Part shown: in pieces, positions 13,205 through 25,093 of the stretch
Position numbering within the stretch: the first letter of the stretch is position 1
Layout of the letters: every line of letters starts with the position of its first letter
Source: Gryganskiella cystojenkinii
Taxonomy: Eukaryota > Mortierellomycota > Mortierellomycetes > Mortierellales > Mortierellaceae
Direction of reading: 5' to 3'
NCBI GenBank assembly: GCA_015852425.1
Contig: JAAAIG010000018.1
Location: forward strand, 51,943 to 115,942
Length of the DNA: 64,000 nucleotides
Notes under the pieces: model-generated
Database searches by the model: none
Told to the model about the DNA's origin: nothing
The model's input: only the letters and a program-made list of their open reading frames with translations
Program-made: the position numbers and the translations under genes

Positions 13205-14631
13205 TCGAGCAAAAAAAAAAAATCGAAATATAGAGAGAGAGCTAGAAGCTCTAGATTGTACAACATACGAACGTTTCATGAACAGTTCCAACAACGAGTA
13301 TTTCCTATTTTTTTTTTTTTTTGGTGGTTCCAGAACCACATATTTTGGGAAACAGGCACCTACTGAGAAGATGCTCTGGGCAGTGGTTCTTCTTCACAAC
13401 TAGTCCTCTATATACAGTTTTTCATCTCTGTTTGCCTTTCTCTCTGGCGCATGTTTTCATGACTGCATGTTTCCCTCAAACATTTTTATCTCCACAGCTA
13501 AATGTCCATCCGGAAGAAAAATAGTTTAGGAGGGGACATTCACGATCCAAACTTTCCCACATTTTTTTTTTCCAGCACCACAACTAGGCAACAAGAGAGA
13601 GGTCCTGTTGGGAGGTATGCAACCATTTGTAAAAAAAAAAATTGCTCAAAAGTTTTGGTTGCGGAGGAGGAAAGTAACAAGAAAGGAAAAAAAAAAAAAA
13701 AAATCGGCACAGGGGAAGTAGTTTTAGCCATTCTTTGTTTTCGTTACGCACTGGATGTGAGCAACACAAAGTAGAAAACAGGACTTTTGGAGGTTTGTCC
13801 CGCGCGTTTGTTTGTTTGTTGTTGTGCGACCATGAAAGTCGTCACTGGTCACAGTCGGTTCCAGTCCAGGCATATGCCAGAAAAAGGACAGAGCTTGTTT
13901 CCAACACGACAAAGAACAAAGGTGGACACGTAGGAAATGTTCGTGTGTCTCGTCAGAGACAAAAAGAAGAATGAAAAGAAAAACATAAACAGCAGGCAAG
14001 TTGGCGACAGCCCAAAGTAAAAAAAGAAGAAAAGAAAAGAAAAGAAAAGAGGCGAAGGTGAGTGCCACGATTATTTGTTTTAAAAAAAAAAATATAATCC
14101 GGAACGGAGATGGTTTCCTTGCAGCAGTGGTCGTCAGTTCAGCCCGACCGTTGGCCGATTTCATTTCCCCACCCACCCACAAGGGAAGAAAAAAAAAGAG
14201 TGATCGGAACTGCTTTTCATTGACGGATTTTCTTTTGTTGTCGACCCTTTTTCTTTTTGTATCCCAGTCAGACCTTTTGACTCCTGCCCGTCTCTTCTTC
14301 TCTTCTTTACTTTTCTGTCGTCATTCCCTACACTCCCATTCATTGCCATCAGCATTCCGCTCCTTTACTTTGTCCTGTTTGACCCTGTCTCTGTCTGAGC
14401 CTGTTTGGTTGTTCTTGAGCGTGAATCTCTCTCTGTCATTGACTCCTTGAACCTGATCTCCTCGCTGTCCCCTTTTACTCCTTCTGTTCGACATCCTCTT
14501 CCCTCCCCCTTTGTCGTCTTGTCCCTCATCAGACACGATTCAAACAAAATCACTCTTGCAACGGTTGTTTGCCGCCATTTATTCTTTATTGTTTTTGTTG
14601 ACAAGGACACACCCTCCTTTCCACTTTGACC
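13205..14631. other. SUV3-VMP1 intergenic region
   Basis: After the SUV3 3' UTR the stretch is dominated by A and T homopolymers (for example 13561-13570 and 13688-13703) and, from 14200, by a long C/T-rich leader up to the start at 14632. Open frames here are homopolymer-driven and none resembles a known protein. Confidence 0.55.
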
Positions 14632-17582
14632 ATGGCCTATTACCAGAACAACATGTTCAACCACCTGATCCAGAGGTAATTCTACAAAAAAAAAAAAGGG
14701 AGAACAAACCGACCATATGCTTCACCACCTCACATGCACCACCACCCCCACAAGGACAACACTGCACCTCTCTCTCTCTCTGTCTCTTATTGCAACTTCA
14801 GCTTCAATTCGGTGCGGTGTTTAAATGCATTCATTCTCGTTTCCCATCTCTCTTTGTTCCAATCTTTCGTCATATCTTTGTCTCCACCTTCTTTTGACAT
14901 TTTTTTTTCCCTCTCCCTCTCTTCTCCATCTCCCCCCGGTTCCTTTCTTTGTTCATTCATCTTACTTTCAATGAAACCGACTCTTTTCGAAATGTCAATA
15001 CATAGTGATGTCAGTCAAGGTCTGGACCAGCTGGACGGGGACGATTCCGACTCGGCCTCGAATGCATCGAGCAACGGACACCAAGGTCAGCAGACATACC
15101 TCTGGAGCAACTACTCGATACCACAACTAAGGGAACTCCTTCGTCAACGGGGTCAACTGACCACCGGGAGCAAGAGTGTCATGAAAAAGCGTCTCAAGAC
15201 CTTGGATCGGAACAGTTCAACAAATTCTAAATCTTCACCCGTTAAGCAGACCACAGTAACCGTAACAGCAGCAACGGCACTTCAATCTTCATCTGATAAG
15301 AAAATGGCGCACACAGGATCTGAAGCCTCGATCGCCAGAGAACCAAGGGTGCCGATCATGACGGCGACCACTCTGGACGTGCGAGGAATAGACTCGGATC
15401 AGGAGACCTTTAAAAAGAATGGAACTGAGGAGCAAAGGCGCGGGCGCTCAATCAAGAACAGTCACCCTTTCAGGACTCGTGGACCCACCCGCTCCAACAG
15501 TTTCTCTGCCCACTTTGCAGGTATGAAGACCAAGTGTTCCACGTTGCAACAATAGCAACCAAAAAAAAAAAGGAATTCACTTTTGTATCGATACTGTCAA
15601 GCACCGAATTCACACATACGCCTTTTTCTTTTATGCCACCGTCTCTTTCTCTCTCTCGACACTTTAATCAATGGGAACTTTTACCAAAATAGACTTTATC
15701 AGTCGGAGAAGGATCGCCCTGGAGACGGAGAGGCAGGAGATCTCGGTTTACACCTCACCCTTGACGGTTCTCTCTTACTTTGTCCTGTACCTGCTTCACG
15801 AGTTCCGTATGGCACTGCTCTGGATCATCTCTCAACAGTACTTGCTCTTGGTCCTGCCTCTCTTGACCGCCATCGTCTACTTTGTCTACCAGACGGACGG
15901 GGCCCATCAGCCGGTAAGGCTCTCAAAAAAATGTGACAATGGGATTTTTTTTGAGACACTCTCAAGTTCCACGATTTCTTTTGAGAGAACGTGAAAAATG
16001 ACAGGAAAATGAATGTGATGACTTCATTCGACGTACAACAGGAGAACAACCAAACCACAGCCTTGAGGACGGCCGACTTTTCTTTTTTTCACGTTCACAC
16101 TAAACCCTGACTCTTTTTTTTTTTTTACTACTTTTTGTTACTCCAATAGCTTCTCAAACATGCAGAGTCGGGCGTGATCTGGTTCGGGTACTGGATTTTG
16201 TTGGGTGTTGCATCCTCTATTGGACTTGGTACCGGACTTCATACGTTTATCTTGTTCTTGGGACCCCATATCGCCGAGGTCACATTGACGGCTTACAAGT
16301 GCGGCAACACCGACTTTGATGTTCGAGGTGACCATCGGTTCGTCTGCAGATCCCCTGATGCCTCTGCAGCACTGGATTTGACCATCTATGCCATCTTTAG
16401 GGCTGTCCAATGGGAGAGTTTCTTTTGGGGATTGGGGACAGCCCTGGGAGAGTTGCCACCCTACTTTGTTGCAAGAGCAGGTAAGAGTCGAGTCTGGGAA
16501 AAGTCCTGATCTTCTTTTATCCCTTCCTTCGTCACAAGTTGTCAATTTGGCTCAAATCGATCCAACCTTCTTGAAGCACGACGGACATAAAGGGATAATG
16601 GTCTAAAAGCACTGTTCTGACAATAGTCTTGTTTCTTTATCTACAGCTGCTCTCTCAGGGAACCGGAATGAGGAACTTGCAGCGATTGAGGATCTGATCA
16701 AGAAGAAGCCGGACTCTGTCTCTTACAAGGAACGCATCCTCTTGATGGTTCACGAGGGCATGAAACGTTTGGGATTTTTCGGCATTTTTTTGTGTGCCTC
16801 GGTACGTTTTATCACGGGCACTTGCTTTTAACCTTTTGGGCATGGGTCACATTGGTGATACTTGACATACTTACTCGTGTTTGTGTATATTGGTCGGCCA
16901 CTTTTAGATTCCAAATCCTCTGTTTGACCTTGCGGGCATCACTTGTGGACACTTTTTGATCCCCTTTTCGACCTTTTTTGGAGCAACTTTTCTTGGAAAG
17001 GCGGTCGTCAAGTCATCCATCCAGGTACATTCAACATGAAACCTGTTTTCCTACGATCTTGTTTTGCCATTTGGCGAGGCAGTGCATCTAGAAGTGTCGA
17101 AATTGGTGGCGTATCTAACTCAATTTTTTTTCACCCTTTGCGTGATATAGTCAACATTTGTTATTGTCATGTTCTCGGCAGAGACGCTGGCAACTTTGAT
17201 GGGTTGGCTGGAACGATCTGCCCCTTTTATTCATGGTTATCTTGCTGACGGCATTAATTCCCAAAAAGGTGCTCTCCATGGCGACGGACGGATTTTGGAG
17301 GACCAGATCGAGAACTCTACCAGTCTTGTGGGTCTGATCTGGAACACGGTCATCTTTATCATGATTTCGTATTTCCTACTATCGATTGTCGAGACTATGG
17401 CCCTGGCTCAGATCAAGAGGCGGCATGATCAAGAGATTGTCGAGTTGGAAGGCAAGATCCGCAGTGGCGATACGAATGCGTTGTTGGTCGCGGTTTCAGA
17501 AGGGTTGAACGAGTCGAGTAAAAAACATGGAGGTGGAGGCAGTCTTGGTGGCAGTGGTACTGCTAGTCCAAAAGTGCAATAG
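14632..17582 (+). CDS. VMP1: VMP1-like ER membrane protein (VTT domain) with N-terminal SAP-like motif
   Basis: Seven exons (14632-14675, 15006-15520, 15693-15913, 16150-16480, 16647-16801, 16908-17024, 17151-17582) give about 604 residues; animal VMP1 has about 400. VMP1 is an ER scramblase needed for autophagosome and lipid-droplet formation. The conserved core begins near residue 190 ([16 protein letters not shown]), with several membrane segments. Diagnostic strings are [39 protein letters not shown] and [20 protein letters not shown]. The extra N-terminus holds a SAP-like motif at ~48-81 ([14 protein letters not shown], then [10 protein letters not shown]) and a Ser/Thr-rich linker. The first junction (14675/15006) is phase-consistent, but an alternative start at 14971 (MKPTLFEM) is possible. 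Dikarya generally lack VMP1, so its presence supports an early-diverging fungus. Confidence 0.92.
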
Positions 17583-19541
17583 GAGCGATGAGAAGGAAGC
17601 ACCTAGACAAAAAAAAACGAGAGACGATCCTCTCATTAATTATCTATCATATTTTCGGCATACTGCCTCTCATCTATCCACCACTAGAAAGCGACTCTTT
17701 TTCGCCACCATTTTATCCAAATAGAAAAGCCAAACCACCACTTGTAAAACAGATATCAAAGTCATTACGGTCGGCCCTGTTTCTTGTTCGAGACTGTCAT
17801 GTGTAATTTTTTTTGGGCGAGGGGGACGGAGAGGGGAACGATGCTTGCATTGTCTCTTGAAGTCTTCACTCGCCAGCTCCTTCTTCTACTCCAATCGCGA
17901 CTTTGGTCAGGCCGGCGAAAGGTGAAAGATCTCTCAACTTTTCTGTTTTGTGGCACGTTTCATGGTCACACCAGAGGAACAAAGAAGACCAGAACGGGAC
18001 AGAAAAGTAAGATCAGAGAGCACTTGTTTTGCATGTCATAGTTTTCTATGGGAAATGAAATTCATCATTCTGGGTATCTCATTTCTCCACCTAGTTGTGG
18101 TTGGTTCATCGGATGGGTCACCGTTCAATGTTCAACGGGAAGAAAAAACAATGCGCGCAATGGGAGAGAGAGAGAAAAGAAAAAAAAAAGTCCGCGGACC
18201 GTTAATCAAACCTTGATATCGTTCAACCACGTTTCTGACTTTTTTTTGCGCACGGAAGGTGGCTTTCCTCCCGGGAGCAAGAAGCGTTCACTCGTTCGTT
18301 CCTTCTCACACCCTTTGCCGTTTTTGCAAGGGTCCTTTTTTATTTTTGTCAATGTATCATCATCATCATAAACAGCAATGATATGGATGCAGGGCCCCTC
18401 GCAAAAAAAAAAGGACTTTCTGTTTAAACTGAACTCTTTTTTTTTGTCGCGAGGAAGGAATATACAGTAGAAATGAACGAGATGTTATTCAGGGAGATCA
18501 AGAACGTCAATTCCACCAGCAAAAAGCAAGAAGGATTGAGAATTGTTTTGTAAACCGCTGCCTTTTCGCCGTAACCCCAGCAAGTCCAGTCTTCAAGACA
18601 TTGAGGTAAAAAGTCGAAAGACTCCTCGGGGACAGGGAGGCATTATCGTTATCATAGGGTCGTACCTGTGCTCAGCCTTCTTTTCATCTTTACTGCCACA
18701 CCATGCAATACCCCAGCGTAATGTTGTATTTTTTCAATTTTTTTTGGCCTTCGGATGGCCTCAATTGCTACCCCCTGCCACTCTTCGCCCACACTGCCTC
18801 CAAAACTTCAAAAAAAAGGCTGTGAAGCGCATAGCTGAGCCCAAGAGTCTCTCCATTTACTCCTACGATCATGGATTGCTGCGGTGCACGTCGACATTTT
18901 CCCTCAGGTCTACCATTTCGATCGAGAACAGCGTATTCACTTGGAGGCGCCTGGGCTTTGTTTCTTTTTTTTTGATCCCATCGTGCAAATACTTTAAACC
19001 GGCGAAGTGACCGCAGTGCCGTGGCGATTTATGCTTTCCACTGTGGGACGGGACGTGGCCGAGGGCAAAAACAATGGGAACAAATACCATTTGTCCATTG
19101 GAAAAAGATATCACAGATATGCTCCTTGGAATGCATAAATAAGTCCAGCAAGATCACATCCCCCATCCTTTTCTGTTTTTTTTTTTTTTTTACAATCCCC
19201 CCTGTCATTCAAATTCCTCCTGGCTATTGTGCCCCGCCTAAGATTCATTCCTTAAACCCTTATTTGTTATCGTTTCGTTCCTCCTACTCTCTCTCCTTTT
19301 GTCTTTGTCAGAAGGAGAAGTAGTGAAAGCCCCTGTAAAAGGACTCATCGCCTCATTTTTCGATTCGATCTATAATCAAACACTCATATTCGTAGAAGCT
19401 TGATCCTCCGGATTCTCTTATATACCCCTCAAAGCACTCTCTCTTTTTGATTTTTTTTCTCTTCCTTCTTCCCTATCTACTGAACCTCAAACATATCGCA
19501 AACCATACCTATTGAATATACCCCATCCAGCACTTACCACA
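17583..19541. other. gene-free stretch between VMP1 and an orphan gene
   Basis: Nearly 2 kb with no recognisable coding exon on either strand. It holds a possible VMP1 3' UTR, purine and A/T tracts (18160-18190, 18400-18440, 19170-19190) and, from 19370, a likely leader for the next gene with CT-rich sequence. An open frame at 18543-19010 matches nothing I know and has no gene-like start context. Confidence 0.5.
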
Positions 19542-20996
19542 ATGTCGCATCAACAACAGCAGAACTACCCATCCTATTTCGCACGACTACCGACGAAACG
19601 AAACCGCCAGGATCTGGCTTTCGCGTTGGACAGGCTGCCTTCAATTCTGACAGACTACCTTCACCACCGCCGCAACAGCACCAATAGCAACAACAACGGC
19701 TTCCCGATGCCGTTTCTTGGTGGCGCTGCCTATCCTTCGCCACCTCCTTCACCGATTCATTCGGCTGTCGCCACTGGTGGTAACAGAGCTAGATCCATGT
19801 CGTTCTCTAGTGTAACGTCCTTGTCCTCGACCTGCTCCTCGATCACTTCAACAACATCCTCTACAACCTCGTCTTCTTCAAACACTCACGAATCGCGACA
19901 AAGGAGGAGACAACACAAGCTGATTGCAAGGAATCTTTCGCTTTACACTCATCAGCTCCAATTCAGAAACCGCGCTCAGGCTATGGCATTTCTGATCCAA
20001 CTCTTGAAAACGATGCAAACACCCGAGGCCTGCGTCGATCCCGATGTTGAGTATGATGAAGCCGTAGAACATTACCACTTGCAACAGCAAGGAATGGCAC
20101 CCTGCTACGTCTGTGGGGAGTGGTATCCGGAGCAGGTAGCGCTTTACGATCAGTACAATCGATTGGTCCAAGTCGTCGATGGCAAACAATGGCATGAACA
20201 GGGTCAAGGTGGATCGTTGAGACATCCTGTGGCGGAGAGACAGGTTCGCAAGTGGTTGGAACAAGTCGTCGTTGTATGCGCTGTTTACGTCCAAGAGGAA
20301 GAGGAAGAGATCAAGGAAATGGAGGCTCCTCCACCTGCTCGTCCCTCAAGCTATATGATCCCTCAAGAGATCTTGGATCCTAGTTGCCGTTCTCCCGGTT
20401 TCAGGATCAAGGACAAGAAGCCGAGCCGGCAGGTCGAAGACACAACACCGTCAGCCTCACCTCGATCTTCGTTCCAGTTCACGTTCACGTCCGAGCGATT
20501 CCGGACCGCAGTCCAGGAGGCTGCCCAGGAGCAACTGCCTCAGCAGCAGCAAAAGCAGACCATGACGATGACCAAACAAGAATCCGGAGCGCAACAAGAA
20601 GCCGAGGGTGACACCGAAGAGTTCCATAAAACAGAGCAGCAGCAACAGCTTGCCCAAGAATCGCCCGAAAGCACCACCTCTCCCTCCACAAGCATCGTTA
20701 CTGATGAGCCCTCGATCATTTCAGAGTCTGAGCCTACTGGAATCTCATCACCATCGGTTTTACCAGTATACTCAACAACCAAACCAGTGCCGACAAGTTC
20801 AGGGCTTTTATCCGTGTCTTCAAAACCAACATCCTCACACCAAAAGAAACACACCTGGAGGCCAGCTGGGGTCGTAGGCGGGTCTTGGTCAATTGCTCGA
20901 AAGACCTGGCGACTCGTGCATAGGATCCTATCTGTGAGTCGATCACAGAGGTCCAGTTTCAAACCCGAGGAATCTCCTCATCCCCTGTACATATAG
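19542..20996 (+). CDS. orphan low-complexity protein with one CxxC motif
   Basis: A single-exon frame of 484 residues. I take ATG 19542 (MSHQQQQNYPSYF) as start; the frame extends ten codons upstream only without an ATG. Residues ~85-125 are almost all Ser/Thr. The only ordered-looking part is ~130-265: a basic stretch (RQRRRQHKLIARNLSLY), a helical segment (QAMAFLIQLLKTMQTPEA), then CYVCGEWYPEQVALYDQYN, where CxxC could be half of a metal site, and a hydrophobic helix (WLEQVVVVCAVYVQEEE). The rest is Gln/Ser/Pro-rich and disordered. The C-terminus ends in a basic amphipathic segment (WSIARKTWRLVHRILSVSR). I do not recognise a family. The lack of introns, compositional regularity and long leader support a real gene; function is unknown. 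Confidence 0.75.
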   Translation: MSHQQQQNYPSYFARLPTKRNRQDLAFALDRLPSILTDYLHHRRNSTNSNNNGFPMPFLGGAAYPSPPPSPIHSAVATGGNRARSMSFSSVTSLSSTCSSITSTTSSTTSSSSNTHESRQRRRQHKLIARNLSLYTHQLQFRNRAQAMAFLIQLLKTMQTPEACVDPDVEYDEAVEHYHLQQQGMAPCYVCGEWYPEQVALYDQYNRLVQVVDGKQWHEQGQGGSLRHPVAERQVRKWLEQVVVVCAVYVQEEEEEIKEMEAPPPARPSSYMIPQEILDPSCRSPGFRIKDKKPSRQVEDTTPSASPRSSFQFTFTSERFRTAVQEAAQEQLPQQQQKQTMTMTKQESGAQQEAEGDTEEFHKTEQQQQLAQESPESTTSPSTSIVTDEPSIISESEPTGISSPSVLPVYSTTKPVPTSSGLLSVSSKPTSSHQKKHTWRPAGVVGGSWSIARKTWRLVHRILSVSRSQRSSFKPEESPHPLYI

Positions 20997-21177
20997 CTAA
21001 TCAATAAGTTCTGTAAAATAGCCCTGCTTCTTCTTGTACATTATAATACTTTTTCTTTTTTAATGGTATAAAAAACAATAATAACAATCCTTCCCTTTGA
21101 GGAATAGGCAAAAAAACAAACAAACAAAAACTCTTCCAAGCTATATATCAAATGGGGGAAAAAAATATTGTTTCTCT

Positions 21178-22987
21178 CTAAGCTCTAGCAGCGGATCTTA
21201 CTGAACTTCGACCTTGCAAGAGTTTCATGACCGGGGCCTTCAACAACTTGACCAGCAATGCAAAGGCTGCGACACGACCGAGGATCACAAACAAGAACGC
21301 CTGTTTCACCAGACGATAATAGCTCTCCCAGGAACCGACTCTGTTGGATTGCAAGCTCTGTCTATATAAGAGTAAGCATGAAAAGAGAGAGGAAACACGT
21401 TAGCAAGAATTTTCTGGGTATTAAAAAAATGAATACATGCGAGCATGGTATCCATGTCGGCCGATCCGCGTAATTTTGTTCTATTTTTTTCCTCAATGTT
21501 TGCTTACTTTTCAGTGCCTTGCCAAGAGTGGAACTTGAGCAAAGCTCGCACCCAAAAGTGCATATCCATTTGCGAGAAACCCGGCAAGTAGCCAGCATCC
21601 AGACGACGACGCATCCGTTTCGAATCCCAGACACGTTGCCGAATATCCAGCTGAATCGGTCCATCCTTCAGTTCCAAGAGATCCGCCATCATCTGCAACG
21701 TTAATCCCCAAAGCTTCAGGGGACGATGCTCAGGATCCCATTCGGGGTCGTGATCGATCACGACCACCGTTTTTGAGGAGGACGAGGTGTTTGAGGCTGT
21801 GGGAGATAAAGAGCCGACAGATCCCGAGATTGAGTTTCGCCCCTCCTGACGGGTCCTGAGGACGAACTCTGGTTTGTAGGGCATTTCAACAGAGTGCAGG
21901 GACATTGTACCAAAGAGACCACGCAAAAATGTCCTGGAAAGTCTAGGAGTGAGTTTGCTGGAGAGGTTGATCACCATGGGCGTCCAACGTGGGCTCTCGA
22001 GTCGGTCGAGGAATAAGGAAAGTGGTTGCCAGTGAACGGACGCGACCTCATCCGGCTGAGGTTTCAAATGAGGTGTTGAAGGCGAGAGTTGGATGTAGAC
22101 TACATTTTTGGGGATAGAGAAGGAAAGAGGAGTTTGTTAGTTAATGAAGGGTATGCAAACAACAAGGCAGACGGGAATGATGTTCAGATGACAAAAAAAA
22201 GGCTCCCCTCAGTTTGTCCAACCGGGGGAAACGAAACTTTTTGGCGCGTGCAAAGTCTTTTTTTTTTTTGGTAACCGANNNNNNNNNNAAAAAAAAAAAA
22301 AAAAAGAATTGACCAACCCAAACCCTCTTAGTAGAACAAGGCAAATGATTCATCCCTCCTTAACTGACTCAGTTCAACCATACACAGTCCCACCCCAGAT
22401 CTCTTCAATTTCGTACCAAAGGGTGATAAGACCATGAGAAAGACTCTTCCAAAAGAGGTCCAGAGTTCCCGATCGTCCAACTGTCCCACGCACCGGAAAT
22501 GACTCGGGTCGGACAGATCCAGGCCGATTTCCTCCAACGTTTCACGAGCCGCGGTCTCTTGATCGTCCTCATGAAGTTCTTGTTTGCCGCCGGGCAAAGC
22601 CACATGGCCCGACCAACGATCTGTCTTGCGGGTCGCTCTTTCGATAAAAAGAATCTCGGGTGTGCCGGTTTTGACCCAGTCCTGGTTGAAAAAGTCATCG
22701 ATCGATTCAGGGTGTTCGATCGCCTGGATCGGACGGAGTTGCGTTGGATCGTCGACGAGGACGGTTGAATTGGAGGGGGAGGATGTGTTGGAGGAGGGGA
22801 AGGATTGTTGCCTGCTGCTGCTGTGTCGACGGGTGTTGTTGTGTTGGGCGTAGATTTTGTGGTTGGGTCGGACTCGGATGATAATAGCAACAGAGGCTCG
22901 GCGGTATTTTGGAGGGTGTGAAGCGACCTTGCGAGGCGGACCCAGCGAGTCGATGATGGAGGCCAGTGCCTTGATTTCTCGGGTCAT
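21178..22987 (-). CDS. Nudix hydrolase with C-terminal membrane-anchor-like segment
   Basis: Three exons read on the minus strand (22987-22417, 22099-21508, 21361-21178) give about 448 residues. Nudix enzymes hydrolyse nucleoside diphosphates linked to another group. The Nudix box is GKQELHEDDQETAARETLEEIGL, interrupted here for length: G-x5-E-x7-REtxEExGL, with Thr where a bulky residue is usual. Just before it is TDRWSGHVALPGG, the layout of the CoA-diphosphatase/NUDT7-8 branch. Exon 2 resumes with VYIQLSPSTPHLKPQPDEVA, a frequent fungal continuation. The last exon encodes a hydrophobic segment (AFLFVILGRVAAFALLVKLL) and a basic tail, possibly a tail anchor. Intron 1 (22100-22416) contains an assembly gap. 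The substrate cannot be told from sequence. Confidence 0.85.
22279..22288. other. assembly gap (10 N)
   Basis: Ten Ns inside intron 1 of the Nudix gene, flanked by T9 on one side and a run of A on the other. Homopolymers probably caused the break; the nominal 10 is unlikely to be the true length. Coding sequence is not touched. Confidence 0.95.
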
Positions 22988-25093
22988 TTATGCAGAGCTT
23001 GATTACGAATGGATGGATGGAAAGAGAAAAAAAGAGGAAAGTACAAAGAGAAGGAAAAGGGAAAAGAAATGTCCAACCAAGCAGCTGTGGGCATGCAATA
23101 ATGGGAATGAGGAATGGAAGAAAAGGGAGATGAGCGGGGAGTAGAATCTCACTGCTGACACTTTACGAGAAAGAGTCCGTGGGATCCGATCACTATTTTA
23201 TTTGCACGATGTGGAAGCCAATTTATTTTTCTAGTCCAGGAACCAGGAACCGTGCACGTGATTGTATTTTCTTTTTTTTTTCCTGTTGGTACGTTTCTTG
23301 CGAACAGGACAAGGACATGGATCCGTAGAATGATGATACAAAAGAAAAAAAGGGGGGAATGGAGCGGCGGGTGGTGGTGTCGATCGATCCCCATCCTGGG
23401 ATTTCAACACTTTCCATGTGGTGCAGCCATGAAAAAGCCCTTCTTTGATCTTTTTTTTTTTTTTTGGCTCCCGAGTCGACTTATACTGCTCTTTTTCGTT
23501 GAATGGTCGATCGTTGGTTGGTGCGTTGCTGTGGGTCGTGAATGTGTTACTCCTCCTCTTTGTCCGGCTTTTGCTACTACCTCCTTACTGATCCGGCACA
23601 CTTCTTCTCTTTCTCCTTTTCGCTCTTTCCCTATCTTTTGTCGACACAATTGCCATGTCCCGAGCAATGGATGAGCTAAAGGTAAGAGGTTGACCCTATT
23701 TCAGTGTGCTTCAAGTACATCCCACTCCTTTTTCCTAGTCGTCACCATTGAACCGGGAACCCAGTTTGCTCCAGTAATGAATTGTTAGAGGGTCCTTGTC
23801 CTGCAAGTGGTGTCTTTGCAGCCCCCCTCTTTGCGTCTCACGGAGAGGCTCCTTGAGTACAACGGCTCAACATTATTACTTTTGTTCATCCGTGTCCCCG
23901 TCGCTTTCTCTTTCCACGTTGAGAGAGCGAGCGAGAAAGAGAGAGATAAATAAAATGGAGAGGGAGAGAGACAGAGAGGTTCGACGTCAGTTGAGAACCA
24001 CTGTTGGAATCATTTTATTAGATCCTGGAAGTTGCAGATTACCTGATCGAGAATTGAAGAAAACTGAGGTTGAAAAAGTGAAAACTAGCAAGCGAAGAAG
24101 GTCAAAAGCAGAAAACACGCGTCCTTCGCCAAGCGCAAGAGTTCCAAGGGAGGCGATGAAAGCGACGAGCGACAAACACAGACAAGCCCTCTTATGCACT
24201 CATGCGCAGGAAAGAACAACAACAACACAACAAGTCGACCCTAGAATTCTCATTCATCGCTGCCCTATAAAAAAATTCCCTCCTTTGAGTGAGGGACAAC
24301 AGGGCTGCGGGGCGAAGCACCACGAAGGAAGAAGAAACAGAGACACAAGATGACGAGACTGCAGTCCAGAGACACAGAAAGAAGAAATCCAACCACAGCC
24401 ACAGCCTGTCGTCTGTCCCCTGGCTTCTTTGTGTTGCTGCCAGATCAGCCTGATAGTCTACTCTTCCTTTTTTGATTGAAAGCCCTTTGGCCTTTAGCCA
24501 CAGGTTGCATTCGGCCACCCCTATTCACGATGGCTCCTCGCCGCAGAGAGCACAGTACGCGAGTGATACACAGAGTGAAGAGTCAGAGAGTGCACAGGAA
24601 AGAAAAAAAGGCGTTGTCTGTGCTGAAGGAACAATAAATTTGATATCAAAATTGGGACTCTGTGCCCATTGAGGATCCTAACAAACACACCATCTTGTGG
24701 GCACAAAAAAAAAGTGCTCACGACTTTTTTTTTTTTTTTTTTTTTTTTTTCCTGTTCACGACGGTGTGTGTGTGTCGCCCACTCTTTTTCTTGATTCCCA
24801 TCATCATCAGTTTTCATTGTTGAATCCTCCTCTCATTCATACATTCAATCATTCATTCACTTGCTCTCTTCACAGAATACACATTTGCAACAAACGGCAG
24901 CGACTCTTTTTGTGTGTCTCATTGTCCCATTGCTCATTTTCAATTTCATTTTCTCATTCGCAAATAATTTCCTTGACACACCCCATCCCCACTTCCCCAG
25001 CTTGCTTCACTCTTATCCTACCTCTCCTCACTACAACCACAAAAGCATCGCATAAGCAAATTCAGCAACAGCTCTCCTTCACGAAGCTGTTTC
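22988..25093. other. 2.1-kb stretch upstream of the ankyrin-DIL gene
   Basis: No recognisable exon. It includes a start-like ATG at 23655 (MSRAMDELK) in a CT-rich leader context followed directly by GTAAGAG, which could be the first coding exon of something, a purine-rich block at 23920-23990 and T26 at 24725-24750. From 24770 the sequence is a CT/CAT-rich leader ending at ATG 25094. Confidence 0.5.
24725..24750 (+). repeat. poly(T) tract, about 26 bases
   Basis: An uninterrupted T run in the upstream region of the ankyrin-DIL gene, the longest simple homopolymer in the window. Such poly(dA:dT) tracts often exclude nucleosomes in fungal promoters. Confidence 0.9.

Noticed and set aside
13724..14182. 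Minus-strand hydrophobic ORF between SUV3 and VMP1
   Set aside because: Its hydrophobic runs come from A/T homopolymers; there is no homologue or splice context.
18543..19010. 155-codon ORF in the 17.6-19.5 kb gap
   Set aside because: No recognisable motif, no leader, unlike neighbouring codon use; likely chance.
19512..19541. Ten extra codons before the orphan protein
   Set aside because: They begin with TTG rather than ATG; eukaryotic initiation at ATG 19542 is simpler.
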